NCBI RefSeq assembly: GCF_004801395.1
Contig: NZ_SSOA01000001.1
Span: 744,001-808,000, forward strand
Origin: Gillisella terrae
GTDB taxonomy: Bacteria; Pseudomonadota; Alphaproteobacteria; Rhizobiales; Rhizobiaceae
Reading direction: 5' to 3'
DNA: 64,000 nucleotides
Positions 63,914 to 64,000 of this stretch are shown in pieces. How positions within the stretch are numbered: position 1 is the stretch's first letter; each line of letters begins with the position of its first letter. Made by a program: the position numbers and the translations under genes. A model generated the notes under the pieces. That model saw nothing but the letters and a program-made list of their open reading frames with translations. It did not search any database and was not told the DNA's origin.

Positions 63914-64000
63914 GTATAGTGAGAAAATGACGCCAAAATTTGAAAAGAGTACGCAAAACAGGAAATATTTTATTTTTGTTGAATTTTTAAAATAAAATCT

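Overview
The window looks like a core-chromosome segment of an alphaproteobacterium of the order Hyphomicrobiales (Rhizobiales), in or near the Rhizobiaceae/Brucellaceae/Phyllobacteriaceae. Supporting signs are the run rpsB-tsf-pyrH-frr-uppS-cdsA-rseP-bamA-lpxD-fabZ-lpxA-lpxI-lpxB using LpxI rather than LpxH, the glnB-glnA-nnr block, the order uvrA/ssb-marC-gyrA followed by coaD-ppiA-ppiB-queA-tgt, an IalB-family exported protein, a UvrB with a long N-terminal extension, GAAC-N7-GAAC LexA boxes, and short palindromic repeats of the rhizobial kind. Genus and species cannot be fixed from the sequence alone. I saw no rRNA, tRNA, CRISPR array, transposase or integrase.

Layout. 1-13.6 kb (+ strand): translation genes (rpsB cut by the left edge, tsf, frr), UMP kinase, undecaprenyl-diphosphate and CDP-diacylglycerol synthesis, the site-2 protease RseP, BamA and the lipid A pathway. 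13.5-17.2 kb (-): a tight operon starting with adhC and ending with fghA (glutathione-dependent formaldehyde oxidation), with elaA, yaiI and a DUF1345 gene between them. 17.3-31.6 kb, mixed: three separate EamA transporters, a Tat-exported pectinesterase behind ilvA, an orphan glycosyltransferase, a HlyU-like protein, a FrnE-type DsbA protein, an orphan peptide-binding protein, an IalB-family protein, HspQ, and glnBA behind a strong sigma-54 promoter. 31.8-41.6 kb: nnr, a DUF72 gene, the divergent SOS pair uvrA/ssb sharing one LexA box, marC and gyrA. 41.7-43.2 kb: an accessory pocket with a DUF1566 protein, palindromic repeats, a possible outer-membrane gene remnant, and two very small membrane-protein ORFs each preceded by a CGTTCAN-N4-CGTTCAT direct repeat. 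43.2-51.2 kb: coaD, two cyclophilins, queA-tgt, a phosphoesterase and uvrB. 51.2-57.2 kb: a GGDEF-EAL protein, a cytochrome b561 and the DUF1800-DUF1501 pair. 57.2-63.5 kb: glmU, glmS, a YhbS-like acetyltransferase, DUF502 and a phytase-like exported protein. The last ~460 bases are strikingly AT-rich and hold one hypothetical membrane ORF.

How the genes work together. Most of the window is envelope and information-processing housekeeping. GlmS and GlmU make UDP-GlcNAc, which LpxA, LpxD, LpxI and LpxB turn into lipid A, while FabZ, UppS, CdsA and BamA supply fatty acids, lipid carrier, phospholipid and outer-membrane assembly. DNA repair and topology genes (uvrA, uvrB, ssb, gyrA) carry recognisable SOS sites at two places. 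Nitrogen sensing and assimilation (glnBA) has a sigma-54 promoter.

The points I would look at first are the two-small-ORF locus with its repeated 7-4-7 boxes, the unusual residues in the GyrA quinolone region (Asn-Met where E. coli has Asp-Ser), the loss of two zinc-ligand cysteines in Tgt, the two families of palindromic repeats, and the abrupt composition change at the right end.
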